A DNA stretch of 64,000 nt from the NCBI RefSeq assembly GCF_902499075.1, contig NZ_CABVPP010000033.1, forward strand, positions 1-64,000. The letters are read 5' to 3'. The notes under the pieces were generated by a model, which worked only from the letters and a program-made list of their open reading frames with translations, made no database searches and had not been told where the DNA came from. Positions 11,066-19,959 of the stretch are shown in pieces (position 1 is the first letter of the stretch; each line of letters opens with the position of its first letter). This DNA comes from Burkholderia pseudomultivorans. GTDB lineage: Bacteria > Pseudomonadota > Gammaproteobacteria > Burkholderiales > Burkholderiaceae. A program made the translations under genes and the position numbers.

Positions 11066-11085
11066 AATTTTGTATGGGTTGTCAG
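11057..11085 (-). promoter_or_regulatory. Near-consensus sigma-70 promoter with 16-bp operator palindrome
   Basis: On the minus strand CTGACA (11085-11080) and TATAAT (11062-11057) are separated by exactly 17 bases, predicting transcription from about 11050 into the toxin-antitoxin genes. The perfect palindrome ATACAAAATTTTGTAT (11060-11075) fills the spacer and overlaps the -10 box, an ideal position for repression by the antitoxin. The 489 bases from 11066 to 11554 hold this, an orphan terminator and no convincing gene. Confidence 0.75.
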
Positions 11086-11359
11086 GGTTGTGGACGAACG
11101 GAAAAGGCGACGCGATGCGCGCGCCGTACCGTCACCATAAGCGCGAGACAGCCGCTGTCGTACATAACCGGCCGACAGGCCGATGTAGCCGGCGCGACAG
11201 GGTGCGCGCCGCATCGGCGGCTGATTCGGAGCGCGTCGCGTTCGCCGCCGCCGCCGGTCCGGCCCGCTCGTCGCGCGAAAATGTCGCGCCGAAACGTCAG
11301 TCCCTATCCTTTCAGCCAGGTCGGCAGATGCTTTCTAATCCTTAATGCGATAATGCGCG

Positions 11360-11394
11360 ACGTGCGCAGCCAAAGCGGTTGCGCACGTTTTTTT
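11360..11394 (+). terminator. Strong intrinsic terminator with no assigned gene upstream
   Basis: A 12-bp stem (ACGTGCGCAGCC / GGTTGCGCACGT with one G-U pair, loop AAAGC) is followed by seven T. It points along the plus strand, but no plus-strand gene lies between the toxin promoter region and this point. It could end a small RNA or attenuate the leader of the EamA gene that starts 160 bases later. Confidence 0.8.
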
Positions 11395-11554
11395 GTCCCT
11401 CTGCCGCCGCTTGCCGGTTCTTATTCGTCGCCGTTCGCACTGCCATGTCGTTCCGCACGTCCGCTTCCGCCTTCCCGGTCCCGTCAGGGCCGTTTGCCGG
11501 CATCGCCGGCGTCTTTCAGCGGAGCACGCGGCGCGACGTGCGGGCAGGCTGACG

Positions 11555-12733
11555 ATGACGCCGCTCGACCGCCTCCTCGATTTCCTGGCCCGCCTGCCGA
11601 TCCGGATCCGCCTGCCGCAGAGCCGCGGCGGCCGCGTCGCGCTGGCGCTCGTGTTCATCTACTTCGTCTGGGGTTCGACCTACAGCGGCCTGCATTTCGC
11701 GCTGCAGTCGTTCCCGCCGCTGATGCTGTCGGGGCTGCGCAACCTGCTCGGCGGGATCGGCCTGTTCGTCTTCGCGCTGCGGCGCAAGCCAGAATGGCCG
11801 ACGCTGCTGGAGATCCGCAACTCGGCGATCGTCGGCACGATGCTGGTCGCGCTGTCGTCCGGCACGATCGCGCTCGGGATGCGCACGGTCAGCAGCGGCT
11901 CCGCCGCGGTGATGGTCGCCACGGTGCCGCTGTTCGCGACCGTGATCGCGGCGGTCGCCGGGCGGCCGGTGACCAAGGGCGAGTGGGCGGCCGTCGCGCT
12001 CGGGATGGTCGGGATCGTCGTGCTGAACTCGGGCGGCGCGGCCGCCGACAATTCGGCGCTCGGCACGATCTGCGTGCTGGCCGGCGCGCTGTTCTGGGCG
12101 GGCGGCGCGCATCTCGCGACGCGGCTCAAGCTGCCGTCCGACCTGTTCCTGTCCACGTCGCTGCAGATCGGCCTCGGCGGGTTGATGTCCACGATCGTCG
12201 CGTGGCTGCTCGGCGAGCACATCGAGCACGTCGCGGTGGGGCCGGTGTTCGCGTTCCTCTACCTGATGGTGTTCTGCACGATGGCCGCGTATGTCGCGTA
12301 CGGCTACCTGATCCGGCACACGAGCCCGATCATCGCGAGCAGCTGCATGTACGTGAACCCGATCGTCGCGGTCGCGCTCGGCGCGCTGATGCTCGGCGAG
12401 CCCGTGACGACGGCCACCGTGGTCGCGACCGTCGCGATCCTCGGCAGCGTCGGGCTGTCGTTCCTGTTCGATCCCGCGCGCCGGCCTGCGGCCCGGGCGG
12501 CCGCTGCTGCTGCGCCGGCCGTGGCGACGGCACCGGCAGCGGACGCGGCATCCGCGCCCGATCAGATCGCCGTGCCGGACGACGCACCGATCCTGACGCC
12601 TTCGGCCGTCCCGCTCGCGGTGCCGGCGCCGGCCGCCGTCGTCGACCCGGCTGCCGTGATGGATCCCGCGCAGGCGTTTGCGCCGCCGCCCGCCGCTGAA
12701 CCGTCCGCGGCCGCGACGCGCGCCGACGCCTGA
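11555..12733 (+). CDS. EamA-family transporter with Ala/Pro-rich C-terminal tail
   Basis: A 392-residue ten-helix drug/metabolite transporter of the YedA-like type. The first helix has VFIYFVWGSTYSGLHFAL and the second half contains SSCMYVNPIVAVALGALMLGEP. Around residue 308 the membrane domain ends, and an unusual tail of about 80 residues follows, rich in Ala, Pro and Val, with no recognisable fold. ATG 11555 is where the protein-like sequence begins; the frame extends to 11393 with Arg-rich nonsense. Substrate unknown. It may be attenuated by the terminator-like hairpin at 11360-11394. Confidence 0.88.
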   Translation: MTPLDRLLDFLARLPIRIRLPQSRGGRVALALVFIYFVWGSTYSGLHFALQSFPPLMLSGLRNLLGGIGLFVFALRRKPEWPTLLEIRNSAIVGTMLVALSSGTIALGMRTVSSGSAAVMVATVPLFATVIAAVAGRPVTKGEWAAVALGMVGIVVLNSGGAAADNSALGTICVLAGALFWAGGAHLATRLKLPSDLFLSTSLQIGLGGLMSTIVAWLLGEHIEHVAVGPVFAFLYLMVFCTMAAYVAYGYLIRHTSPIIASSCMYVNPIVAVALGALMLGEPVTTATVVATVAILGSVGLSFLFDPARRPAARAAAAAAPAVATAPAADAASAPDQIAVPDDAPILTPSAVPLAVPAPAAVVDPAAVMDPAQAFAPPPAAEPSAAATRADA

Positions 12734-12763
12734 CGCAGCCGCCCCGGGCCGCGCCGGCTGCGC

Positions 12764-13960
12764 TCAGCCGCCGCGCGCGCCGCGATGATGGAACCAGCCG
12801 GCGAGCGCGGTAAACAGCAGGCCGGCCGCGCACATGCCGGTCCAGCCGAACGCGTGCCACGCGGCGACGCCGACCGACGAGCCGAGCGCGCCGCCGATGA
12901 AGTAGCACACCATGTACACCGTGTTTACGCGGCTGCGCGCGTCGGGCTTCAGCGCATAGATGCGCGACTGGTTCGAGATCTGCGCGGCCTGCACGCCGAC
13001 GTCCAGCACGATCACGCCGATCACGAGCCCGACGAGGCTCGACCCCGACAGCGCGAAGATCACGAACGACACCGCGAGCAGCGCGATTGCGAGCGAGATG
13101 ATCGCGCGCGGGCCGCGCTTGTCGGCGAAGCGTCCCGCATAGGGCGCGGCGAGCGCGCCGGCCGCGCCGACGATGCCGAACAGGCCGGCCGCCTGCGGGC
13201 CGAGGTGGAACGGCGGGCCGGCGAGCAGCAGCGTGAGCACCGGCCAGAACGCGCTGAATGCCGCGAACAGCGCGGCGCCCGTCAGCGACGCCTCGCGCAG
13301 TCCGCGCAATTCGACTGCCAGATGCCACATCGAACCGAGCAGCTTGCCGTACGGCAGCGTCGACGTCGGCGAGCTGCGCGGCAGCCGCAGCACGATCACC
13401 GCGGCGAGCGCGACGAGCGCCGCGACCGATGCGCCGAACACCGTGCGCCAGCCGAAATACTCGGCGACGAAACCGGCGGCGGTGCGGGCCAGCAGGATGC
13501 CGAGCAGCAGCCCGCTCATCACGGTGCCGACCGCATGCCCGCGTTCGGCCGGCGGCGCGATCTCGGCCGCGAACGGCACGGCCTGCTGCGCGATGGTCGC
13601 GAGCACGCCGATCGCGAGGCTCGCGACGGCGAGCACCGCCAGCGACGGCGCGACGGCCGCCGCGATCAGCGCGATCGACAGGCCCGCGATCTGCATCAGG
13701 ATCAGCCGGCGGCGGTCGAACCGGTCGCCGAGCGGCGCGAGCAGGAACATCCCGGCCGCGTAGCCGAGCTGCGTCGCGGTCGGCACGGCGCCGATCCACG
13801 ACGCGCCGTCGGGAAACGACGCGCGGAAGCTGTCGAGCAGCGGCTGGTTGTAGTAGATGTTCGCGACCGAGACGCCCGCGATCGTCGCGAGCAGCAACAG
13901 CAGGCTGCGCGAGTAGTGGGGCGAGGCTTCGGCCGGACGGTCGGTGGAGGCGGTGGACAT
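12764..13960 (-). CDS. MFS transporter (drug-exporter type)
   Basis: A 398-residue major-facilitator protein with about 12 membrane helices. The first helix region carries SVANIYYNQPLLDSF, a signature of the AraJ/YgaY-like sugar-efflux and drug-export branch. The loop between helices 2 and 3 has PLGDRFDRRRLIL, the classical MFS G-D-R-x-x-R-R motif. The start at ATG 13960 excludes an Arg/Pro-rich in-frame extension to 14110. It is convergent with the EamA gene and stands alone. Substrate unknown. Confidence 0.9.
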   Translation of the reverse strand: MSTASTDRPAEASPHYSRSLLLLLATIAGVSVANIYYNQPLLDSFRASFPDGASWIGAVPTATQLGYAAGMFLLAPLGDRFDRRRLILMQIAGLSIALIAAAVAPSLAVLAVASLAIGVLATIAQQAVPFAAEIAPPAERGHAVGTVMSGLLLGILLARTAAGFVAEYFGWRTVFGASVAALVALAAVIVLRLPRSSPTSTLPYGKLLGSMWHLAVELRGLREASLTGAALFAAFSAFWPVLTLLLAGPPFHLGPQAAGLFGIVGAAGALAAPYAGRFADKRGPRAIISLAIALLAVSFVIFALSGSSLVGLVIGVIVLDVGVQAAQISNQSRIYALKPDARSRVNTVYMVCYFIGGALGSSVGVAAWHAFGWTGMCAAGLLFTALAGWFHHRGARGG

Positions 13961-14146
13961 GGCTGCGCGGTGCGGAGTTGGGCGTCCGGCACGTGGCGCG
14001 CGTGGCGGGCGCGCAGGCGCGCCGGACGTCGATCGAGGGTGCCGATCATACCGGAGCACCGTGAATCCTGCCGGACAGCGGGCTGACAGGCGCGATGGGG
14101 CCCGACCCATGGCGGGGAGGGGATTGCCTTCCCGCCGGCCGGTTCG

Positions 14147-14971
14147 TCAGTCGACCAGCTCCCCGGTCGGCTCGTAGAACGGATAGGGTCCGTCGCCTTC
14201 GTCCACGTACACGTGATGCGACGTCATCCCCGCTTCCGGCGTATGCCGATGCACCGCGAACGCCGGCGGCTCGAGCCGGAACGCGGACGGCGCATCGGCG
14301 CGCAGGTCGAAAGCGACCTGGTGCGCGGGCGCCGGCACGGCCGACGCGAGCGTGCCGCCGAAGCGCGTGAACATGGTGCGGTGCACATGACCGCACAGCA
14401 CGCGTTCGACGTTGGGGTAGCCGCGCAGCAGCGCGTCGAGTTTCGCGGCGGCCTGCGGCGCAAGGCGCAGCGCGTCCATATGCGCGATCCCCGCCACGAA
14501 CGGCGGATGATGCAGTGCGACGATCACCGGCCGCTCGCGTGCCGCGTCGAGCTGGGCGGCAAGCCAGCCGAGCCGCGCATCGCACAGATCGCCGTGGCTC
14601 GCGCCGGGCACCTGCGAATCGAGCGCGAGCACGCGCACCGTGCCGACGTCGAGCGCGTACTGCACGAATTCGCCGCCCTGCAGCTCGGGGCGATCGGCGA
14701 ACGCGCGGCGCAGCCCGGCGCGATCGTCGTGATTGCCGATCATCAGGTAGTACGGAATCTCCAGCGGCGCGAGCAGCGCGCGCAGATGGCGGTATTCGTC
14801 GTCGTGACCGAAATCGGTCAGGTCGCCGGTGACGAGCACCGCGTCGGGGCGCGGCACGAGCGCATTCAGGCGCGCGATGCAGCGCGCGAGCGCGGCCGCC
14901 GTGTCGACGCGCCGGTATGCGAGCTGGCCCGGCCGCTTGATGTGGAGATCGCTGATTTGAGCAAGCAGCAT
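14147..14971 (-). CDS. GpdQ/CpdA-like metallophosphodiesterase
   Basis: A 274-residue calcineurin-like phosphoesterase. Binuclear metal ligands are all visible: Asp and His of ISDLH (residues 8 and 10), Asp of TGDLTD (about 49), Asn/His of GNHDD (about 79), the His pair of ALHHPP, and CGHVH near 194. Length and layout match glycerophosphodiesterase GpdQ and cyclic-AMP phosphodiesterase CpdA. It is the last gene of a LacI-regulated ABC importer operon (41-base gap), so it more likely attacks the imported phosphodiester, for example a glycerophosphodiester, than cAMP. That substrate assignment is inference. Confidence 0.85.
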   Translation of the reverse strand: MLLAQISDLHIKRPGQLAYRRVDTAAALARCIARLNALVPRPDAVLVTGDLTDFGHDDEYRHLRALLAPLEIPYYLMIGNHDDRAGLRRAFADRPELQGGEFVQYALDVGTVRVLALDSQVPGASHGDLCDARLGWLAAQLDAARERPVIVALHHPPFVAGIAHMDALRLAPQAAAKLDALLRGYPNVERVLCGHVHRTMFTRFGGTLASAVPAPAHQVAFDLRADAPSAFRLEPPAFAVHRHTPEAGMTSHHVYVDEGDGPYPFYEPTGELVD

Positions 14972-15012
14972 CGTCGTTCCTCGGAATCGTCGGATAGTGA
15001 TGGGACAGCGCA

Positions 15013-16044
15013 TCACGCGCCGAGCGCGATCAGGCCTTCCGCCGCGATCGCGATGCCGACGGCCGTGCCGCGGGCAAGCTCGACACGGCCCGGCACGTCG
15101 ATCACGATCGGCTCGGGCGCCGCGTGCTCGATCGTGAGCCGCGTGCGTTCGCCGAGAAACGCGCACGCGCCGACCGCGCCGCGCAGCGGCGCATGCGCGG
15201 GATCGGCGAGCTGCGCGTCCTCGGGACGGAAGAACCACTCGTCGGCGGCGTGCGGCGTGACGATTGCGCCGCCCGTCGTCACGAGCGCGCCGTCCCGCCA
15301 TTGTCCTGCAAGCCGGTTCAGCGTGCCGATGAACTGCGCGACCGTGCGGCTCGCGGGCCGGTAGTAGATGTCGCGCGGCGTGCCGATCTGCTCGATGCGG
15401 CCCGCGCCCATCACGACGATGCGATCGCCGAGCTCCATCGCCTCGGCCTGGTCGTGCGTCACGTAGACGGTCGTCACGCCGAGCTCGCGCAGCAGCGCGT
15501 TCATCTCGCGACGCAGCACGTCGCGCAGCTTCGCGTCGAGCGCGGTCAGCGGTTCGTCGAGCAGCAGCACGCGCGGACGCACCGCGAGCGCGCGGGCCAG
15601 CGCGACGCGCTGGCGCTGGCCGCCCGACAACTGGTCGATCGGCTTGTCGGCGTGCGCGTCGAGCCGCATCATCGCGAGCAGCTCGTCGACGCGCTCGCGC
15701 AGCGCACGCGGCTCGGTCCTGCGAATCTTCAGCCCGTAGCCGACATTGCCGCGCACCGTCAGGTTCGGAAACAGCGCGTAGTTCTGGAACACCATGCCGA
15801 CCTGCCGGCGCTCGATCGGCAGCGCCGTCACGTCGTCGTTGCCGAACGCGATCGTGCCGCCGGCGTCCGGTGTGTCGAGGCCCGCGATCAGCCGCAGCGT
15901 GGTGGTCTTGCCGCAGCCCGACGGTCCGAGCAGCACGAGCGTTTCGCCCGCGCCGATCGACAGGTCGAGCGGTTCGAGCACGCGCGTGCCGCGAAACGTC
16001 TTCGCGCAGCGGGTCAGCGTGATGGGAATGGAATCGAGTTTCAT
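15013..16044 (-). CDS. ABC importer ATP-binding subunit (PhnT/PotA-like)
   Basis: A 343-residue ATPase of the spermidine/iron/2-aminoethylphosphonate importer class. Walker A is GPSGCGKTTT (about 39-48), Q-loop FQNYALFPN, signature LSGGQRQR, Walker B VLLLDEPL, switch His in YVTHDQAEA. A C-terminal TOBE-like regulatory region follows from about residue 250. It lies 13 bases after the second permease gene, in one operon with two permeases, a binding protein and a phosphodiesterase. The PhnT label is a family resemblance and does not prove the substrate. Confidence 0.92.
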   Translation of the reverse strand: MKLDSIPITLTRCAKTFRGTRVLEPLDLSIGAGETLVLLGPSGCGKTTTLRLIAGLDTPDAGGTIAFGNDDVTALPIERRQVGMVFQNYALFPNLTVRGNVGYGLKIRRTEPRALRERVDELLAMMRLDAHADKPIDQLSGGQRQRVALARALAVRPRVLLLDEPLTALDAKLRDVLRREMNALLRELGVTTVYVTHDQAEAMELGDRIVVMGAGRIEQIGTPRDIYYRPASRTVAQFIGTLNRLAGQWRDGALVTTGGAIVTPHAADEWFFRPEDAQLADPAHAPLRGAVGACAFLGERTRLTIEHAAPEPIVIDVPGRVELARGTAVGIAIAAEGLIALGA

Positions 16045-16057
16045 CGGGACAGGAAAG

Positions 16058-16948
16058 TCAGCGAGGGCGGCGCTTCGCGGCGCGCGTGCCGGACGGATCG
16101 ACGCCGAGCCACTGCATGGCGACGAGCAGCGGCAGCGTCATCAACAGGAACAGGATCGTGTACGCGCTGCCGACTTCGAGACGCAGCGACGCATAGGTGT
16201 CGGCGAGGCCGACCGGCAGCGTCTTGGTGTCGGGCGTGTGCAGCATCCACGTGAGGTTGAATTCGCCGATCGACAGCGTCAGCACCGCGAGCGCGCCCGC
16301 GACGATGCCGGGGCGCAGGTTCGGCAGCACGATCGTGACGAAGCGCGTGGCGAACGACGCGCCGAGGCTGGCCGCGCCTTCCTCGAGCGTGCGCAGGTCG
16401 GCGCTGGCCGCGACGGCCGCGACCGCGCGCACCATGAAGGGCAGCGTGAACACGACGTGGCCGGCGACGATGAACCACAGGCTCATCCGGAATGCGGTGA
16501 AGCCGCCGTAGACGATCAGCAGCGCGAGCGCCGACGCGAGGCCCGGCAGCGCGACGGGCAGCACCAGCGCTTCCTCGATCGCGCGCGCGGCGCGGCCCGG
16601 GCTGCGCGCGAGCGCATAGCCGGCCGGCACGCCGACCACGAGCACGATCGCGAGCGTCGCGAACGCGACGGCGAGCGACAGCCAGATCGAGCCGTGATAC
16701 TGCTGCCACACCTGTTCGAGCCAGCGCAGCGTGAGGCCGCTCGACAGCCCGCGGAAATAGTTGACGGTCAGGCCGGCGAGCACCGACATCACGACCGGCA
16801 CGATCAGGAACGCGCACAGCAGCAGCGTGACGCCCCATTGCAGCGCGGCGATCGCGCGCGCGCCGGTGATGCGCGGCGCGCGCCGGGCGACGCCGGTCGC
16901 GTGCGCCGGGGCAGGCGACTGGGTGGAAGAGCCGGAAATCGATGGCAT
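16058..16948 (-). CDS. ABC importer permease (second subunit)
   Basis: A 296-residue inner-membrane permease with six or so helices. The cytoplasmic coupling loop EEGAASLGASFATRFVTIVL is the EAA motif that docks the ATPase. It begins with a Ser/Pro/Ala-rich cytoplasmic segment. ATG 16948 lies 11 bases after the first permease, and 13 bases separate it from the ATPase gene, indicating one transcript. Confidence 0.9.
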   Translation of the reverse strand: MPSISGSSTQSPAPAHATGVARRAPRITGARAIAALQWGVTLLLCAFLIVPVVMSVLAGLTVNYFRGLSSGLTLRWLEQVWQQYHGSIWLSLAVAFATLAIVLVVGVPAGYALARSPGRAARAIEEALVLPVALPGLASALALLIVYGGFTAFRMSLWFIVAGHVVFTLPFMVRAVAAVAASADLRTLEEGAASLGASFATRFVTIVLPNLRPGIVAGALAVLTLSIGEFNLTWMLHTPDTKTLPVGLADTYASLRLEVGSAYTILFLLMTLPLLVAMQWLGVDPSGTRAAKRRPR

Positions 16949-16959
16949 GACGGCAATCC

Positions 16960-17784
16960 TCAGGCCGCGGCGGCGGCGGTGTGGCCCGTGAAGCGGCGCG
17001 CGAGCGCGAGCACGGCCCATGTGACGACGCCGAGCACGATCGACAGGCCGGCGGCCGTCGCGATGTTCGCGTTCAGCGTGAACTCGGTATAGATCGTCAT
17101 CGGCAGCACGTTCAGGTCGGTCGCCAGCGTGAACGCGGTGCCGAACGCGCCCATCGCGGTCGCGAAGCAGATCGCACCGGCCGCGATCAGCCCCGGCGCG
17201 AGCGCGGGCAGCACGATGTCGGCGAAGACGCGCCACGGCGACGCGCCGAGCGAGCGTGCGGCTTCCTCGAGCGACGCGTCGAGCTTCGAGGCGGCCGCGA
17301 TCACGGTGACGATCACGCGCGGAACGGAGAAGTACAGGTAGCCGACGAACAGCCCGGCGATCGAATACGCGAACACCCACTTGTCGCCGGTCAGCTTCGC
17401 GGACAACACGCCGATCAGTCCCTGCCGCCCGGCGAGCATGATCACCATGAAGCCGACGACGACGCCCGGGAACGCGAGCGGAAAGGTCAGCAGCGCGAGC
17501 AGCACGCGCTTGCCGGCGAATTCGCGGCGCGCGAGCAGCAGGCCGGAAATCGTCGACAGCGCGAGCGTCGCGAGCGTGACGCCCGCGGACAGCGCGACGG
17601 TCGCGCCAAGGCTTTTCATGTAGCGCGCGTCGCCGAGCAGCGCCGCGTACCGCGCGACGAACCCGCCGTCGGCGGAGACCTGCACGAGCGCGGCCATCGG
17701 CAGCAGCCAGAACGCGGCGAACACCGCGAGCGCCGGCGCGACGAGCGCGATGCGCCAGCGCAGCGGGAAGGTCAGGTCGAGCAT
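16960..17784 (-). CDS. ABC importer permease (first subunit)
   Basis: A 274-residue permease. After an N-terminal helix (IALVAPALAVFAAFWLLP) come five more helices and the EAA loop EEAARSLGASPWRVFADIVL. It follows the binding-protein gene by 6 bases. It forms the membrane channel with the second permease. Both resemble the Fe3+/2-aminoethylphosphonate permease branch. Confidence 0.9.
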   Translation of the reverse strand: MLDLTFPLRWRIALVAPALAVFAAFWLLPMAALVQVSADGGFVARYAALLGDARYMKSLGATVALSAGVTLATLALSTISGLLLARREFAGKRVLLALLTFPLAFPGVVVGFMVIMLAGRQGLIGVLSAKLTGDKWVFAYSIAGLFVGYLYFSVPRVIVTVIAAASKLDASLEEAARSLGASPWRVFADIVLPALAPGLIAAGAICFATAMGAFGTAFTLATDLNVLPMTIYTEFTLNANIATAAGLSIVLGVVTWAVLALARRFTGHTAAAAA

Positions 17785-17790
17785 CGGCGC

Positions 17791-18819
17791 TTACTGCATC
17801 ACTTGCAGGTATTGCTGGCCGAACGCCTGCTGGCCGGCGGCCATCCTGCCGAAGTCGACCGGTTTCGCGCGCGCATACTCGCTGGCCGGCAGGAATTTCG
17901 ACGCGATGTCGGCGGGCAGCGTCTGCGCGCGCACCGGACGCAGATAGGCGCTGGCCCACAGCTTCTGGCCTTCGTCGGACAGCACGAAGTCGAGCACCTT
18001 CTTGCCGTTCGCGTCGTGCGGCGCGCCCTTCACGAGGCTCATCACGTACGGCACCGCGATCGTGCCTTCCTTCGGGATCACGAACTCGACGTTCGCGTTG
18101 TCCTTGTACTTCGCGCGGTATGCGTCGAAGTCGTAGTCGAGCAGGATCGGAATCTCGCCGGACAGCACGCGTGCATACGCGGTCTGCTTCGGCACGATCG
18201 GCGCGTTCGCCTTCAGCTTGCGGAACCAGTCGAGCGCCGGCTTGAAGTTGTCGAGGCTGCCGCCGAGCGCCTGGTTGACGGCCACCGCGCCCGCATAGCC
18301 GACGAACGCGCTGGACGGATCGAGATAGCCGACCATGCCCTTGTATTCGGGCTTCAGTAGATCGGCCCACGAACGCGGCACGGGCTTGCCGTCGAGCGCG
18401 TCCTTGTTGACGAAGAAGCCGAGCGTGCCCGAGTGGATCGCGAACCAATAGCCTTGCGGGTCCTTCAGGTTCGCGGGGATGTCGTTCCAGTGCGCGGGCT
18501 TGTACGGCGCGATAACGCCCTTGTCCTTCGCCTGGAACGCGGAGGACACGCCGAGGTAGACGACGTCGGCGACCGGGCTCCTCTGCTCGGCGATCAGTTG
18601 CGCGATCGCCTGCCCCGAGTTCTTGTTGTCGAACGGCACGCGGATGCCGGTTTTCTGCTTGATCGCGGCGATCTGCGCGGCCCAGTCGGCCCATTCGGGC
18701 GGGCAGTTGTAGCAGATCGCGGTTTCGTCGGCATGGGCCGCGCCCGCAGCGGCGATGAGAGCGGCGCAGGCGAGCGGGGCTGCGAGCGCGCGCAGCAGCG
18801 AGGTCGGACGAATGGGCAC
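17791..18819 (-). CDS. Periplasmic solute-binding protein of ABC importer
   Basis: A 342-residue extracellular binding protein of the iron/phosphonate type, with a signal peptide ending AAGAAHA. The start is GTG at 18819, chosen because GGAGA lies just upstream and the signal peptide begins there; the frame otherwise runs on to 19011 with Arg-rich sequence overlapping the LacI gene. Recognisable blocks are VYLGVSSAFQAKDKGV, DPQGYWFAIHSGTLGFFVN and GYLDPSSAFVGY. A pair of cysteines (C-Y-N-C) near the mature N-terminus is unusual. The ligand is not determinable, and a phosphodiester or phosphonate would fit the operon. Confidence 0.9.
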   Translation of the reverse strand: MPIRPTSLLRALAAPLACAALIAAAGAAHADETAICYNCPPEWADWAAQIAAIKQKTGIRVPFDNKNSGQAIAQLIAEQRSPVADVVYLGVSSAFQAKDKGVIAPYKPAHWNDIPANLKDPQGYWFAIHSGTLGFFVNKDALDGKPVPRSWADLLKPEYKGMVGYLDPSSAFVGYAGAVAVNQALGGSLDNFKPALDWFRKLKANAPIVPKQTAYARVLSGEIPILLDYDFDAYRAKYKDNANVEFVIPKEGTIAVPYVMSLVKGAPHDANGKKVLDFVLSDEGQKLWASAYLRPVRAQTLPADIASKFLPASEYARAKPVDFGRMAAGQQAFGQQYLQVMQ

Positions 18820-18881
18820 GGTGAGGTCTCCGGACGAGGGTGGGTCGCACGTCGCCGCGCACGCCGGCGCGGCGCGTGCGT

Positions 18882-19907
18882 TCAGGCCTGGCGCAACTGC
18901 AGGTCGGCGGCCGGCGGCGCGACCGTCGCGCCGTCGCGCACCGCATGCGGCAGGATCAACGACGTGCGCTCGATCGTCGCTCCGCCGATGGATTCGACGA
19001 GGCGCAGCCACGCGTGACGGCCGATGTCGCGGTTCGGCGTCGCGACGCTCGCGAGCGGCGGCGCGAGCAATTCGCCGAGCGCGATGCCGTCGAAGCCGAG
19101 CACCGACAGGTCGTCGGGGATCGAGAAGCCCGCGCGGCGCAGGCCGCGCATCACGACCATCGCGAGCAGGTCGTTGCTGCAGAACAGCGCGGTCGGGCGC
19201 GTCGCTTGCGCGGTCAGGTGCGCGAGCACCGCGTCGGGCAATTCGGGCGCGTTGAAGTCGACCTCGACGGGCGGCAGCGTCGCGACGCCGCTTTCGTCGA
19301 GCGCCTGCGCATAGCCGAGATGGCGCTGGCGCGCGCGGTCCGACGCGGCGAGCGAGCCGGCGAGCATCAGTACGCGACGGTGGCCGCGCGCGGTCAGCAG
19401 CCGCACGCCGTCGTACGCGGCGCGGCGATTGTCGACGGACACCGACGGGCGGCGCTGCGTGTCGTTGTGCATCAGCACGTAGTGCGGGCCGTCGCGGTCG
19501 AGCATGTCGAGCAGCGGGTGCGTGTCCGCGTCGGCGACGGTCAGGATCAGGCCTTCGACGCGCTGCTCGCGCAGCGTTTCGATCGCGTGGCGCTCGCGCG
19601 CCGCGTCGTATTCGGTCGTCATCAGGATCAGCTTGAAGCCGGCCGCGGTCGCGAGCTCGTCGATGCCTTGCAGGCAGTCGGCGAACACGGGGTTCGACAG
19701 CGTCGGCAGCACGACGCCGATCAGGCGCGTGCGTTCGCCGCGCAGCTGCCGGCCGAGGGGGCTCGGGCGGAACTGCAGCGTGTCGATCGCCGCGCGGATC
19801 GTTTCGAGCGTGGCGGGGCTGACCGTGTGCGGTGCGTTGATCGCGCGCGACACGGTGGCGATCGAAAAGCCCGACAGGGCGGCGACATCCTTGATGGTCG
19901 AGGTCAT
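18882..19907 (-). CDS. LacI-family repressor of the adjacent ABC importer operon
   Basis: A 341-residue repressor with an N-terminal helix-turn-helix (TIKDVAALSGFSIATVSRAI) and hinge, then a periplasmic-binding-protein-like effector domain (LIGVVLPTLSNPVFADCLQG). It is the first gene of a six-gene minus-strand run, 62 bases ahead of the binding protein. Two AAACGTTT-centred operators lie 14 bases upstream of its start, so autoregulation and ligand-induced expression of the importer are expected. The inducer is probably the transported compound or its breakdown product. Confidence 0.93.
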   Translation of the reverse strand: MTSTIKDVAALSGFSIATVSRAINAPHTVSPATLETIRAAIDTLQFRPSPLGRQLRGERTRLIGVVLPTLSNPVFADCLQGIDELATAAGFKLILMTTEYDAARERHAIETLREQRVEGLILTVADADTHPLLDMLDRDGPHYVLMHNDTQRRPSVSVDNRRAAYDGVRLLTARGHRRVLMLAGSLAASDRARQRHLGYAQALDESGVATLPPVEVDFNAPELPDAVLAHLTAQATRPTALFCSNDLLAMVVMRGLRRAGFSIPDDLSVLGFDGIALGELLAPPLASVATPNRDIGRHAWLRLVESIGGATIERTSLILPHAVRDGATVAPPAADLQLRQA

Positions 19908-19920
19908 GTGGGAACGCGAT

Positions 19921-19959
19921 GTAAACGTTTTCGGCAGGCTGATTATCGAAAACGTTTAT
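19921..19959 (-). promoter_or_regulatory. Two LacI-type operators
   Basis: GTAAACGTTTTC (19921-19932) and GAAAACGTTTAT (19948-19959) each centre on the palindrome AAACGTTT, with CG in the middle as in many LacI-family sites, and they are inverted copies of one another 27 bases apart. They precede the LacI gene. The 328 bases from 19908 to the tRNA at 20236 contain these sites and nothing else recognised. Confidence 0.8.
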
